Of a stretch of 5,956 nucleotides of DNA, positions 1 to 5,923 are shown piece by piece. Position 1 is the stretch's first letter, and each line of letters starts with the position of its first letter. The notes beneath the pieces were generated by a model. The model had not been told where the DNA came from, ran no database searches, and saw nothing but the letters and a program-made list of their open reading frames with translations. Location of the stretch: assembly GCA_016192885.1 (NCBI GenBank), contig JACPTH010000410.1, positions 1 through 5,956 on the forward strand, in the 5' to 3' direction. Both the position numbers and the translations under genes were made by a program. The stretch comes from a bacterium. Its GTDB lineage: Bacteria; Muiribacteriota; Ozemobacteria; Ozemobacterales; Ozemobacteraceae.

Positions 1-232
1 CTGCATCCGCCACAAACAGGGCTCTTCCCAACTTCCAATCACGCAAATCATCCTTATTTTTTTCTACAGTTGCAACATCAGCCGTGTTTCCCGGAAAAAC
101 CCAACATCGAACTGGAATTCCTTCGCGAGTTACAGCGAGGGCAACAACAACTTGAATCTCAAATAGACCGCCTACACATTTTCCGTAAAAAAGCGGGTAA
201 AATTTTCTAAAAGAGGCGTTATTACTAGATTC
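1..232 (-). pseudogene. IS1634-like (IS4 superfamily) transposase fragment, 5'-truncated, runs off left edge
   Basis: Reading the minus strand from 232 to 1 gives an open frame with no ATG, GTG or TTG start after an in-frame TAA at 235-233. From about position 175 leftward it encodes the characteristic core of IS1634-like DDE transposases: EIQVVVALAVTREGIPVRCW, then VFPGNTADVAT, then DDLRDWKLGRALFVADA. The Asp in FVADA corresponds in IS4-superfamily enzymes to the second catalytic Asp, just before the window ends. Family members carry well over 100 residues before this core. Here only about 20 unrecognisable residues precede it before the stop, so the N-terminal part and the first catalytic Asp are missing. 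I infer a dead insertion-sequence remnant. Whether the C-terminal part is intact cannot be seen. No terminal inverted repeat was identified. Confidence 0.72.
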
Positions 233-378
233 TTAATTGTGGATAATTCTAAAATCTACCTACTCGTCCGAAACTCAAGCTCGGGGAATCGAGATGAGCT
301 GTCAGCGCGAAGCAGAGAGAATTTTTGCTTTGACCGAGAATTGCCGCCTTTTTGCCGATAGGTTACAATATTTAGGGG

Positions 379-1251
379 TTAGCTAAGATTGCTTACTTGA
401 ATGATTCCCTTTGGGCAAACGTGTGTACATTCAAGACAGCGAATGCAATCAAGTCCGTCTATTTCCTCGGTAACGTCAAGGGCAATTGGGCAGGCTTTTC
501 GGCATGCTTCGCAGGCGACGCATCTTTTTGAGTCCAATTCAAGTTTCCAATAGCTAACCTTGTTAAAAAGACCGAGAAACGCTCCTAACGGGCAAGCCCA
601 ACGACAAAACGGCCTTCTGAATGCGGTCATACAAACCATAAAAAAAAACAACATGAAAACCTTCCAAGCATAGAGCGCCCCGAGGGATTTTCGCAAATCC
701 TGGTTCATTAGCGGCAACAACACTCCGCCTTCTAATGTCCCTGCGGGGCAAACGTATTTGCAATAGGTTGGGTCGTGAATTCCCTGTTGGTTTACGTACA
801 AAAGCGGGAAAAGAACAACCGTTGTAATCAAAAGAACGAATTTGAGATAGTTTAATTTTTTAGGCGCTGAAAGTTTTGGGGCCGGAATTCGGTATAAAAT
901 GTCTTGAAACCAGCCAAACGGGCAAATCCAGCCGCAGGTCGCCCTCCCAACAAATGATCCTACTAATGTAAGAAAGCCGACGACAAAAAATGGAACTCCG
1001 CTTGTTATCGATAGAACTTTTTCAAAAAAGGTCTGCGTTGCGGTTATGTCCAACCCGCCTCCGCCTGCAAGAATAACTTGGACGGCTCCAACCGGGCAGG
1101 CAAAAAGCGCTCCAGGGCAACTGTAACAGTTCAACGTCGGAACGCAAACATTTTTGGAAACGCCGGTGAAAATGCTCCCCGTAAAAAAACCTTTTAGATA
1201 CCCATTGGTTAATAGGGTCGCAACGGCTTGAAACCTTGTTCTCTTGGTCAT
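379..1251 (-). CDS. NapH/NosR-type polyferredoxin membrane protein (4Fe-4S binding)
   Basis: A 290-residue integral membrane iron-sulfur protein of the NapH/NosR/CcoG type, a family that passes electrons between the quinone pool and periplasmic or membrane partners. Counting from the Met at 1251, there are Cys-x3-Cys-Pro motifs at C106-C110 (CGWICPFGWFQD), C164-C168 (CKYVCPAG) and C216-C220 (CRWACPLG), and an N-terminal cluster with C36, C42, C45 and C52 (NCYSCPG...ACPVG). Two ferredoxin 4Fe-4S motifs follow at the C-terminus: C244/247/250/254 and C269/272/275/279. Four or five hydrophobic segments lie near residues 10-30, 84-104, 136-153 and 194-210. I prefer the ATG at 1251 over the one at 1275 because it overlaps the TGA of the upstream microprotein gene (ATGA), the usual sign of translational coupling, and gives a normal NapH-like N-terminus. 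The redox partner is not in the window, so the exact pathway is unknown. It is not a full NosR, since there is no FMN-binding domain. Confidence 0.88.
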   Translation of the reverse strand: MTKRTRFQAVATLLTNGYLKGFFTGSIFTGVSKNVCVPTLNCYSCPGALFACPVGAVQVILAGGGGLDITATQTFFEKVLSITSGVPFFVVGFLTLVGSFVGRATCGWICPFGWFQDILYRIPAPKLSAPKKLNYLKFVLLITTVVLFPLLYVNQQGIHDPTYCKYVCPAGTLEGGVLLPLMNQDLRKSLGALYAWKVFMLFFFMVCMTAFRRPFCRWACPLGAFLGLFNKVSYWKLELDSKRCVACEACRKACPIALDVTEEIDGLDCIRCLECTHVCPKGIIQVSNLS

Positions 1252-1424
1252 CCTATGCCGATGCATTGAAGGCATACGGTTGTTGCCTTCAGGAAGATTT
1301 TTTCCGTCTCATGGTTGAGTAATCCGATTACCACGGCTATTAACCCTAGAATCAGAACAAGTTTCAATTTCCAATTTACACGGCTTTCGATTTTTGGGGC
1401 TTCGGATGTTTTCATTTGAGTCAT
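1248..1424 (-). CDS. CD1871A-like CxxC membrane microprotein
   Basis: A 58-residue minus-strand ORF from ATG 1424-1422 to TGA 1250-1248. It begins MTQMKTSEAPKIESRVNWKL. One hydrophobic helix covers about residues 20-36 (LKLVLILGLIAVVIGLL), followed by a short polar stretch and the C-terminal tail KATTVCLQCIGIG, where C51 and C54 form CxxC. This layout (one transmembrane helix, then a C-terminal CxxC-IGIG tail) matches the small uncharacterised CD1871A family. Its TGA overlaps the ATG of the NapH-like gene by the classic ATGA arrangement, so the two are almost certainly co-translated. By inference the CxxC sits at the membrane surface and acts with the polyferredoxin, as a redox dithiol or a metal/cluster ligand. 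The ribosome binding site is weak (CTAAGAAAT before the ATG). The second Met (residue 4) is an alternative start. No biochemical function is established to my knowledge. Confidence 0.82.
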   Translation of the reverse strand: MTQMKTSEAPKIESRVNWKLKLVLILGLIAVVIGLLNHETEKIFLKATTVCLQCIGIG

Positions 1425-1466
1425 ATTTCTTAGTTGCTGAAGACGGACCGCTAACTACTTCTTGTT

Positions 1467-1495
1467 ATGATATCCCCCATCTCAACAAATATCAA
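1467..1495 (-). promoter_or_regulatory. sigma70-like promoter of the CxxC microprotein / polyferredoxin operon
   Basis: On the minus strand, TTGATA (1495-1490) and TATCAT (1472-1467) are separated by exactly 17 bases, each close to the -35/-10 consensus. Transcription would start near 1460, leaving a leader of about 35 bases before the ATG at 1424. Motif match only; no expression evidence. Confidence 0.55.
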
Positions 1496-1500
1496 TATTT
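1487..1500. promoter_or_regulatory. 14-bp palindrome overlapping the -35 box, possible operator
   Basis: AAATAT-CA-ATATTT is a perfect inverted repeat (6-bp arms, 2-bp centre) that covers the -35 hexamer of the minus-strand promoter. A regulator bound here would block or modulate the operon. A second small palindrome, GCGTT-A-AACGC, lies immediately upstream at 1503-1513. The AT-rich composition makes a chance occurrence of the first repeat possible. It does not fit the FNR consensus, and no cognate regulator is encoded in the window. Confidence 0.3.
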
Positions 1501-1589
1501 CCGCGTTAAACGCCGATACTAAATGTGGTTTTCCCCATTGCGAATGGACCTAATTAAGATGGTTCTAGAATTCCGGAAAGGAGAGTAAA

Positions 1590-1853
1590 ATGGGCCAACT
1601 TATACAGCTTTTCCCCAAAAAATCCCTCGATTCTGATTCCCCCAATCTCGATCGAAACCAGAGAATAAGGCTAAACTTCATAGAAACGTCAATAAAATCT
1701 TTGCATTTAGAAGAATTAGCCCTCGAACAATCGATTCAAAGGAAATGTCCCCAGGAAATCTCGCGACTAAAGAGTCTGGATTTAAAAATTTCGCAGTTAG
1801 AAGGCGAGGCGGCAAGAATTCTTTCCCGCCAGCCGAGTTCTAGCGCTTCCTAA
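1590..1853 (+). CDS. Small coiled-coil protein of unknown function
   Basis: An 87-residue ORF with a strong ribosome binding site (GGAAAGGAGAG, core about 6 bases before the ATG), which supports real translation. I do not recognise the family. The N-terminus MGQLIQLFPKK and the next 15 residues are polar and probably unstructured. Residues about 25-80 are leucine-, glutamate- and lysine-rich and look like one or two amphipathic helices (FIETSIKSLHLEELALEQSI, then EISRLKSLDLKISQLEGEAA) broken by CPQ at 53-55, suggesting a helical hairpin or coiled coil. There is no signal peptide or membrane segment, and only one cysteine. It lies 68 bp upstream of the YbjQ-family gene on the same strand, so the two may be co-transcribed. 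It is divergent from the redox operon, with 165 bp between them. No clear -10/-35 pair was found for this strand. Confidence 0.7.
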   Translation: MGQLIQLFPKKSLDSDSPNLDRNQRIRLNFIETSIKSLHLEELALEQSIQRKCPQEISRLKSLDLKISQLEGEAARILSRQPSSSAS

Positions 1854-1921
1854 TTTGCAAAATGATCTATGTTAAGTTACCGAATGTTTCAAAACCACTT
1901 AAAAAGAAGAGGAAATGATAC

Positions 1922-2302
1922 GTGCTCATTACGACCACAGATTCAATCGAGGGACAAGCAATTGAAAAGTATCTTGGAATTGTCACCGGAGAGGCCGTTT
2001 TTGGAGTCGGAGTCTTTGCCGATCTCAAGGCTGGCTTCTCAGACTTGGTGGGAGGAAGGGTGGAGAGCTATGAAAAAGAACTTGAGAATTCAAAAAACAA
2101 CGCTCTCGTCGAAATGATAAAAGAAGCAAAGATACTCGGAGCCCACGCCATTGTCGGGGTGGATATTGACTACCTGGAATTTCTTGGAAAGTATTTCATG
2201 GTGGTAGTGAACGGTACCGCGGTGATTTTAAAAGGTTTTGACGAAGGCGGTTTTCCGGACAATTTTGTCATGCCCTTGGATTTAAAAAAACCGGCTGATT
2301 AG
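1922..2302 (+). CDS. YbjQ family protein (UPF0145, putative heavy-metal-binding domain)
   Basis: A 126-residue cytoplasmic protein of the YbjQ/UPF0145 family, whose members are small and assemble into oligomeric rings. The name 'heavy-metal-binding' in domain databases is tentative. The family pattern is clear: an N-terminal strand LITTTDSIEGQAIEKYLGIV, then GEAVFGVGVFADLKAGFSDLVGGR, then an ESYEKELENSKNNALVEMIK helix, then AKILGAHAIVGVDIDYLEF and a final MVVVNGTAVIL strand. The start is GTG at 1922: an in-frame TGA at 1916-1918 excludes any longer form, and AGAAGAGGAA sits 8 bases upstream. The ATG at 1915 is out of frame. The protein is about 20 residues longer than the typical 105-110, because of a C-terminal tail (GFDEGGFPDNFVMPLDLKKP). 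There are no cysteines, so metal binding by thiols is not supported. Its stop is 13 bp from the stop of the convergent metal ATPase. Confidence 0.92.
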   Translation: MLITTTDSIEGQAIEKYLGIVTGEAVFGVGVFADLKAGFSDLVGGRVESYEKELENSKNNALVEMIKEAKILGAHAIVGVDIDYLEFLGKYFMVVVNGTAVILKGFDEGGFPDNFVMPLDLKKPAD

Positions 2303-2315
2303 ATGAAAGGAAGCT

Positions 2316-4406
2316 TTATTGTTGGGGACGCAAAGCTCTTAGCCCGTTCATTACTACTAACAGGGAAGCGCCCGTATCGGCAAACACCGCCATCCAAAGT
2401 TGCGCAACCCCCCCCATGGCTAAAAGAAAAACTAATAGTTTGATTCCGATCGCCATGGAAATATTCTGTCGAATTATTCTTCGGGTCTTTTTTGCGATTG
2501 TCAAAAACAAAGGTAATCTTGAAAGATCATCATTAAGGAAGACCACTCCGGCAGTTTCGAGCGCCGCATCGGTGCCTCTGCTTCCCATGGTTGCTCCCAA
2601 CGTTGCGGTCGCCAAAGCGGGAGGGTCGTTTATTCCGTCCCCAACCATAAGGGTTGGGCCGACATCCAGGTAAAGTTTTTCAAGATGGGCCGATTTGTCT
2701 TCGGGAAGAAGCTTTCCAAAAGACTGATTGATTCCAAGGGCATTCCCGAATTCCGACGCCGCTTCCTGGCGATCCCCTGAAAGAAGTACGGTAAGCGAAA
2801 TTCCTTGATCCTTCAAGGATCTAATCGCCTGCTTCGCCTCGGGCCGAATTTTATCCCCGAGCAATATAAGACCTAAAAGGCCTTGGTTGTCGCAAAGAGC
2901 GGAAACCGTTACGCACGTTCCGATAAATGTCGGAAGATCGCCCTTCCAATTTGGGCAAATTTCCAAAGCCCATTCAAGGTCTCCAAATCTATAATGAATT
3001 CCTTCGACCGTTCCTTCGATTCCATGGCCTTTGGTTGCAATAAACCCGGAAACGGGAAGATGAGGAATGTTTTCGGAATGAGCGCGCGCTTTGAATGCTC
3101 TTGCCAACGGGTGTTCAGAAGCATCCTCAAGCGAAATTGCGATTTTCGAAAGAAAAGATGCGTCCGTTCGCTTGGTTGGCAAAACTTCAAGTATTTCGGG
3201 ATTTCCGATAGTTAAAGTTCCGGTTTTGTCAAAGCATGCAACCTGAATTTTCGTAGCGGCTTCGATGTTGTCTCCGCCTCGAACCAAAATACCTGAACGA
3301 GCCGCTGAAGCCATCGTTGAAACAAGCGTGACCGGCGCGGCTAAAACCAGCGCGCACGGGCACGAAATTACCAAAAGAACCAGGGAAGAATAGATCCACT
3401 GGGCAAACGGTTGACCGAAAAACAAGGGCGGAACGATCGCAACCAGGAGAGCCATAAAAACTACCACAGGAGTATAAATTTCGGCAAAGCGCTCCATCGA
3501 GCTTTGGAATTTAGTTTTCTTCGCCTGAGCCTTTTCTACCGATACCATAACCCTTGAAAGTCTTGATTCCGCGGAAATGGCGGTTACTTCAACCAGCAGG
3601 GTTCCGTCCTGATTCCAGGTGCCCGCATAAACCCCGGCGCCCATGTTTTTTAAAACCGGAACCGATTCCCCGGTTAAAGCGCTTTCATCAATGCTTGAAT
3701 TACCCTCAATCACCTTTCCGTCCAAGGGTAGGCGCTCGCCGGGCTTAATTCGAATAATATCTCCCACGACAATTTTTGAGACAATTACTTCTAATTCTTT
3801 TTCATTCCCAGTTTTGGAAACCAAATGAGCGACGCTTGGAAGTTGTACTTTCAGGGCGTCAATAGAAGCTCTCGCTTTTTCAGTGCTCATTTTTTCAAGC
3901 CATTTTGCGATTGAAAAAAGGAACAAGACAGTCGCGCCTTCAAGGTACTCATTAATGCAAATTGCTCCAAAGGCGGCGACAAGCATTAGGAAATTCATTT
4001 CCAAAGTACCTGATTTGAGGCAATTCAAAGCCTTTTTCGCAATGGGGACACCGGCAACAATCATTCCAAAAAGAAAGAAAGAGGGAATCTTTAGCAACCA
4101 AGCGCAACCAATGCTCACACCCGAAACAAAAGTTATATTTGCTTCATTTGACCAGAAAAATCGCTTTCCGGGTTCTTTTGCGGATACCTCTTGAAAAGTA
4201 ACCCCGTGCTGACTGCCAAGCTTATTTAGAACCGTCTCGCAGTCTGATTCAAGATTGCAAATTATTTGGACAACCCCTCCCATGAAATCAATCTCAGCGT
4301 CTATTATTCCCGATTGGATAGATATCGCTTTTTCCAGTTCTTTCGCGCAATTTGGGCAATCCAAGCCCACAACACGCCAAGTATGTTTATGAGAAGCTCT
4401 GCTCAT
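2316..4406 (-). CDS. Heavy-metal-translocating P-type ATPase, P1B-2 (Zn/Cd/Pb) type
   Basis: A complete 696-residue P1B ATPase that exports soft divalent metals from the cytoplasm at the cost of ATP. In order: an N-terminal HMA metal-binding domain with GLDCPNCA (C17, C20); four membrane helices (about 90-172); the actuator domain with TGES at 245-248; two helices with the transport-site CPC at 349-351; the phosphorylation motif DKTGT with Asp393; the nucleotide-binding HP motif (H432-P433); the hinge GDGIND at 589-594; and two final helices with Lys656 and Asp677 (FADTGASLL). CPC in TM6, Lys in TM7 and DxG in TM8 together define the P1B-2 (ZntA/CadA) class rather than the copper class. The hinge reads GDGINDPPALA, where Ala normally follows the Asp. 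Only one start codon is plausible (next Met at 42), although the Shine-Dalgarno is weak or distant (GAGGTTAAAG). There is no ArsR- or MerR-type regulator in the window. The gene is convergent with YbjQ. Confidence 0.96.
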   Translation of the reverse strand: MSRASHKHTWRVVGLDCPNCAKELEKAISIQSGIIDAEIDFMGGVVQIICNLESDCETVLNKLGSQHGVTFQEVSAKEPGKRFFWSNEANITFVSGVSIGCAWLLKIPSFFLFGMIVAGVPIAKKALNCLKSGTLEMNFLMLVAAFGAICINEYLEGATVLFLFSIAKWLEKMSTEKARASIDALKVQLPSVAHLVSKTGNEKELEVIVSKIVVGDIIRIKPGERLPLDGKVIEGNSSIDESALTGESVPVLKNMGAGVYAGTWNQDGTLLVEVTAISAESRLSRVMVSVEKAQAKKTKFQSSMERFAEIYTPVVVFMALLVAIVPPLFFGQPFAQWIYSSLVLLVISCPCALVLAAPVTLVSTMASAARSGILVRGGDNIEAATKIQVACFDKTGTLTIGNPEILEVLPTKRTDASFLSKIAISLEDASEHPLARAFKARAHSENIPHLPVSGFIATKGHGIEGTVEGIHYRFGDLEWALEICPNWKGDLPTFIGTCVTVSALCDNQGLLGLILLGDKIRPEAKQAIRSLKDQGISLTVLLSGDRQEAASEFGNALGINQSFGKLLPEDKSAHLEKLYLDVGPTLMVGDGINDPPALATATLGATMGSRGTDAALETAGVVFLNDDLSRLPLFLTIAKKTRRIIRQNISMAIGIKLLVFLLAMGGVAQLWMAVFADTGASLLVVMNGLRALRPQQ

Positions 4407-4490
4407 TATTTTCTTTAACCTCGGAACAGCTTATGTCGATACATTTTTGAAAAACTTCGATGAAGAAAAAACTATGTTCGGGTATCTGCT

Positions 4491-4530
4491 CAATAAAAGG
4501 GGGCACGCGCCTGTTGCACGACGCCCCCTT
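4491..4530 (-). terminator. Intrinsic terminator-like hairpin, minus strand
   Basis: AAGGGGGC (4497-4504) pairs with GCCCCCTT (4523-4530). Read on the minus strand, the stem is followed by TTTTATTG. No convincing gene on this strand ends just upstream, so it would terminate either transcripts arriving from the right or the putative structured RNA. The 18-base loop is longer than usual for a terminator. Confidence 0.4.
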
Positions 4531-4590
4531 CTCGACACGCGAAATGAATTCGCGTATCTCAAACCCCGCGGTCGGTCGCGGTGCGCCCTC
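4497..4590 (-). ncRNA. GC-rich cluster of three hairpins: candidate structured RNA or dispersed repeat
   Basis: Three stem-loops stand in a row in an island much richer in G+C than its surroundings: CCGCG/CGCGG at 4566-4581 (6-base loop), ACGCGAA/TTCGCGT at 4537-4555 (5-base loop, perfect 7-bp stem), and AAGGGGGC/GCCCCCTT at 4497-4530 (8-bp stem, 18-base loop). On the minus strand the last hairpin is followed by TTTTATT, as expected for an intrinsic terminator. The arrangement would suit a short terminated RNA, or an attenuated leader upstream of the ATPase gene. It could equally be a mobile or dispersed repeat. I recognise no named RNA family. Confidence 0.3.
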
Positions 4591-4690
4591 CAAAATAACT
4601 TTAACTCTTTTACCACAATTTTCATTCTATCCCGAATTATTGGGCAGATCTACGTTCGGTTCCTTTTTTTTTAAAAAAATCTAAATTATT

Positions 4691-4731
4691 TTCGAATTTG
4701 AATTGACTTCGTTCTATTAAATATTTTACCA
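4691..4731 (+). promoter_or_regulatory. Promoter region of the exported repeat-protein gene
   Basis: Two overlapping candidates are present: TTGACT (4703-4708) with TTACCA (4726-4731) at 17-base spacing, and TTCGAA (4691-4696) with TATTAA (4715-4720) at 18-base spacing. The T9A7 tract at 4664-4679 just upstream resembles UP-element or curved DNA. Either choice gives a leader of roughly 65-80 bases before the ATG at 4805. The evidence is hexamer matches in AT-rich DNA only. Confidence 0.35.
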
Positions 4732-4790
4732 TGTGGTTCGCGGTTTTCCAAAGCCCGGTTCATTTCGGGAATTGATGAGAGCTAAAGATA

Positions 4791-4797
4791 AAGGAGG
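4791..4797 (+). promoter_or_regulatory. Ribosome binding site that sets the start of the repeat-protein gene
   Basis: AAGGAGG lies 7 bases before the ATG at 4805, near-perfect in sequence and spacing. The in-frame ATG at 4733 has no such site and would bury the signal peptide 24 residues inside the protein, so the start is placed at 4805. Confidence 0.85.
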
Positions 4798-4804
4798 GGT
4801 TTTA

Positions 4805-5911
4805 ATGAGTTATCGCCGAGTTTCGATCTTTTTTTTAATGGTTTTTTGTTTTTTTCCCTTTTCCGCTGGCGCAACCGATTTTTCGAAAACAGTTGTTGTT
4901 CCAAGCCAGGTAGACGCCCTTATCGCTAAACTTATTGAAGTACAAAATCTCAAACTTTCTTTATCATACCTTATTGACCCGCGAGCTGAGGGTTTTTTGA
5001 CGGAAGTTCTTAAAAATCTTCCTTCAGATTCGAAAGAAAACATTCGAGCGAAATTAAATAGTAAATTCGCGCATCTAAAAGTTTGGAGCCTTGATACTCA
5101 AATTGAAGAGATAAGCTCTAAAATCGTGAAGTTGGTTGAAAAAAATTCCGCAAATCTTAGTAAAGTTCTTGAGGCCTCCGAGAATTCAAGTTTTCCGGAA
5201 TCCGCGGTTTTTTCTCCTCTTCTTAAAACCTTATTAGATCAAGATACTTTCAACTCAAATCTTGATTCTATTTCTTCCCCGGAAAAAAATGAAGTTCAAA
5301 AACTTGTTTCCCGTCTTAAAGGCGAAAATGAAAAAGACCTATTTGAGGCACTTGAAGGAAAATTTTCCAAAACCCAAGTTAAAGATTTTCCAATTCAAAA
5401 GCTACTGAATCTTTCCCCTAATGTCAATTTTTCTGAAAAGGAACCCGTTGTCGGAGCTATTCATGGCTTTGCCAACGGAGCCCGCGTACATCTCATTTTA
5501 GATAAGCTTGCCGGGAAGGTTCGCGGAGAGGTTAACGGCAATTTAGTTAGTTTAAGAAGTTTTCCATTCGGAACGATTTCAGGCGAAGCGAACGGAGCCC
5601 AAGTCGATTTAAGGGAAGATTGGAGTCCGGAGACCTATGTGGTTGATGGAACCGCCAATAATAGCCCCGTACGCGTTTCTATTGATTGGAAAAAGGGAAC
5701 TTTAACCGGTTATTCAAATCATAGTTCCCTCGCGATTAACTTCGATATGGAAAAGGGAACGGTCGTTGGGTACGCCAACCACGGCCAGGTTTCTCTTCAA
5801 TACAAAAATGGAAGTTTAACCGGATATATGAACCATTCACAAGTTGACTTGCATTTTTTGATTTATGACCTTCACGATTTTCTCCAAAATTTCTACCTGT
5901 TTCTTAATTAG
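4805..5911 (+). CDS. Exported protein with helical N-terminal half and seven C-terminal GYxNH-type repeats
   Basis: A 368-residue protein that I do not recognise. Residues 1-23 form a Sec signal peptide: MSYRR, a hydrophobic core (VSIFFLMVFCFFPF) and a cleavage-like SAGA-TD. There is no lipobox at the Cys, so it should be soluble in the periplasm or exported. Residues about 30-205 are charged, low in glycine and predicted helical (for example DTQIEEISSKIVKLVEKNSA). Residues about 215-351 hold seven tandem units of 16-24 residues with the pattern G-[TS]-[LVI]-x-G-[YEF]-x-N-[HG]-x-x-[VL]-x-[LIV]. Each looks like two short beta strands with a turn at the N-[HG], suggesting a beta-solenoid, roll or stacked-hairpin domain. 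The last 17 residues are hydrophobic and aromatic (LIYDLHDFLQNFYLFLN), possibly a capping strand or outer-membrane/secretion signal. After the signal peptide it has no cysteine. The role is unknown; a surface or envelope structural/adhesive role is only a guess. Confidence 0.8.
   Translation: MSYRRVSIFFLMVFCFFPFSAGATDFSKTVVVPSQVDALIAKLIEVQNLKLSLSYLIDPRAEGFLTEVLKNLPSDSKENIRAKLNSKFAHLKVWSLDTQIEEISSKIVKLVEKNSANLSKVLEASENSSFPESAVFSPLLKTLLDQDTFNSNLDSISSPEKNEVQKLVSRLKGENEKDLFEALEGKFSKTQVKDFPIQKLLNLSPNVNFSEKEPVVGAIHGFANGARVHLILDKLAGKVRGEVNGNLVSLRSFPFGTISGEANGAQVDLREDWSPETYVVDGTANNSPVRVSIDWKKGTLTGYSNHSSLAINFDMEKGTVVGYANHGQVSLQYKNGSLTGYMNHSQVDLHFLIYDLHDFLQNFYLFLN
5447..5857 (+). repeat. Seven in-frame degenerate repeats encoding GYxNH-type units
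   Basis: Units begin near 5447, 5513, 5570, 5642, 5696, 5756 and 5810. Core peptides are HGFANGARVHL, RGEVNGNLVSL, SGEANGAQVDL, DGTANNSPVRVSI, TGYSNHSSLAINF, VGYANHGQVSL and TGYMNHSQVDLHF. The first three share N-G and the last three share N-H, so there are two subgroups with a transitional fourth unit. The DNA has diverged more than the protein, arguing for old duplication under selection for the fold. Confidence 0.8.
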
Positions 5912-5923
5912 TTGAAACGAATG

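Larger units (their letters stand above)
4407..4804. other. Long intergenic region between divergent ATPase and repeat-protein genes
   Basis: About 400 bases without a supportable protein gene. The left third (4407-4490) would carry the ATPase leader and promoter on the minus strand; the best pair there is a weak TTCATC-17-TATCGA, transcribed leftward with a start near 4430, and no ZntR- or SmtB-like operator was recognised. The middle (4497-4590) is the GC-rich hairpin cluster. The right third is AT-rich, with nine T then seven A at 4664-4679, followed by promoter-like hexamers for the rightward gene. Short ORFs crossing the region on both strands lack ribosome binding sites and recognisable sequence. 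Confidence 0.6.

Noticed and set aside
279..299. AGCTC/GAGCT inverted repeat downstream of the polyferredoxin gene as terminator or IS end
   Set aside because: Five base pairs with a long loop, no T-tract and no match to a partner repeat elsewhere in the window.
1252..1275. Upstream ATG (1275) as start of the polyferredoxin gene
   Set aside because: The added residues MPSMHRHR lie inside the microprotein gene, with no Shine-Dalgarno sequence. The ATGA overlap at 1251 explains the start better.
1869..2117. 82-residue plus-strand ORF
   Set aside because: Out-of-frame shadow of the YbjQ gene, with low-complexity, non-family sequence.
2312..2337. AGCTTT/AAAGCT inverted repeat at the convergent gene ends as a bidirectional terminator
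   Set aside because: Only a 6-bp stem with a 14-base loop, mostly inside the ATPase coding end, and no T-run on either side.
4387..4593. 68-residue minus-strand ORF overlapping the ATPase start, with another ORF (4431-4625) in a second frame
   Set aside because: No ribosome binding site, no recognisable domain, runs through the three GC-rich hairpins, and overlaps the ATPase start by 20 bases. GC-rich islands open several frames at once by chance.
4733..4804. Upstream ATG (4733) as start of the exported repeat protein
   Set aside because: It would place 24 charged residues before a clear signal peptide, and it lacks a ribosome binding site. AAGGAGG sits right before the ATG at 4805.
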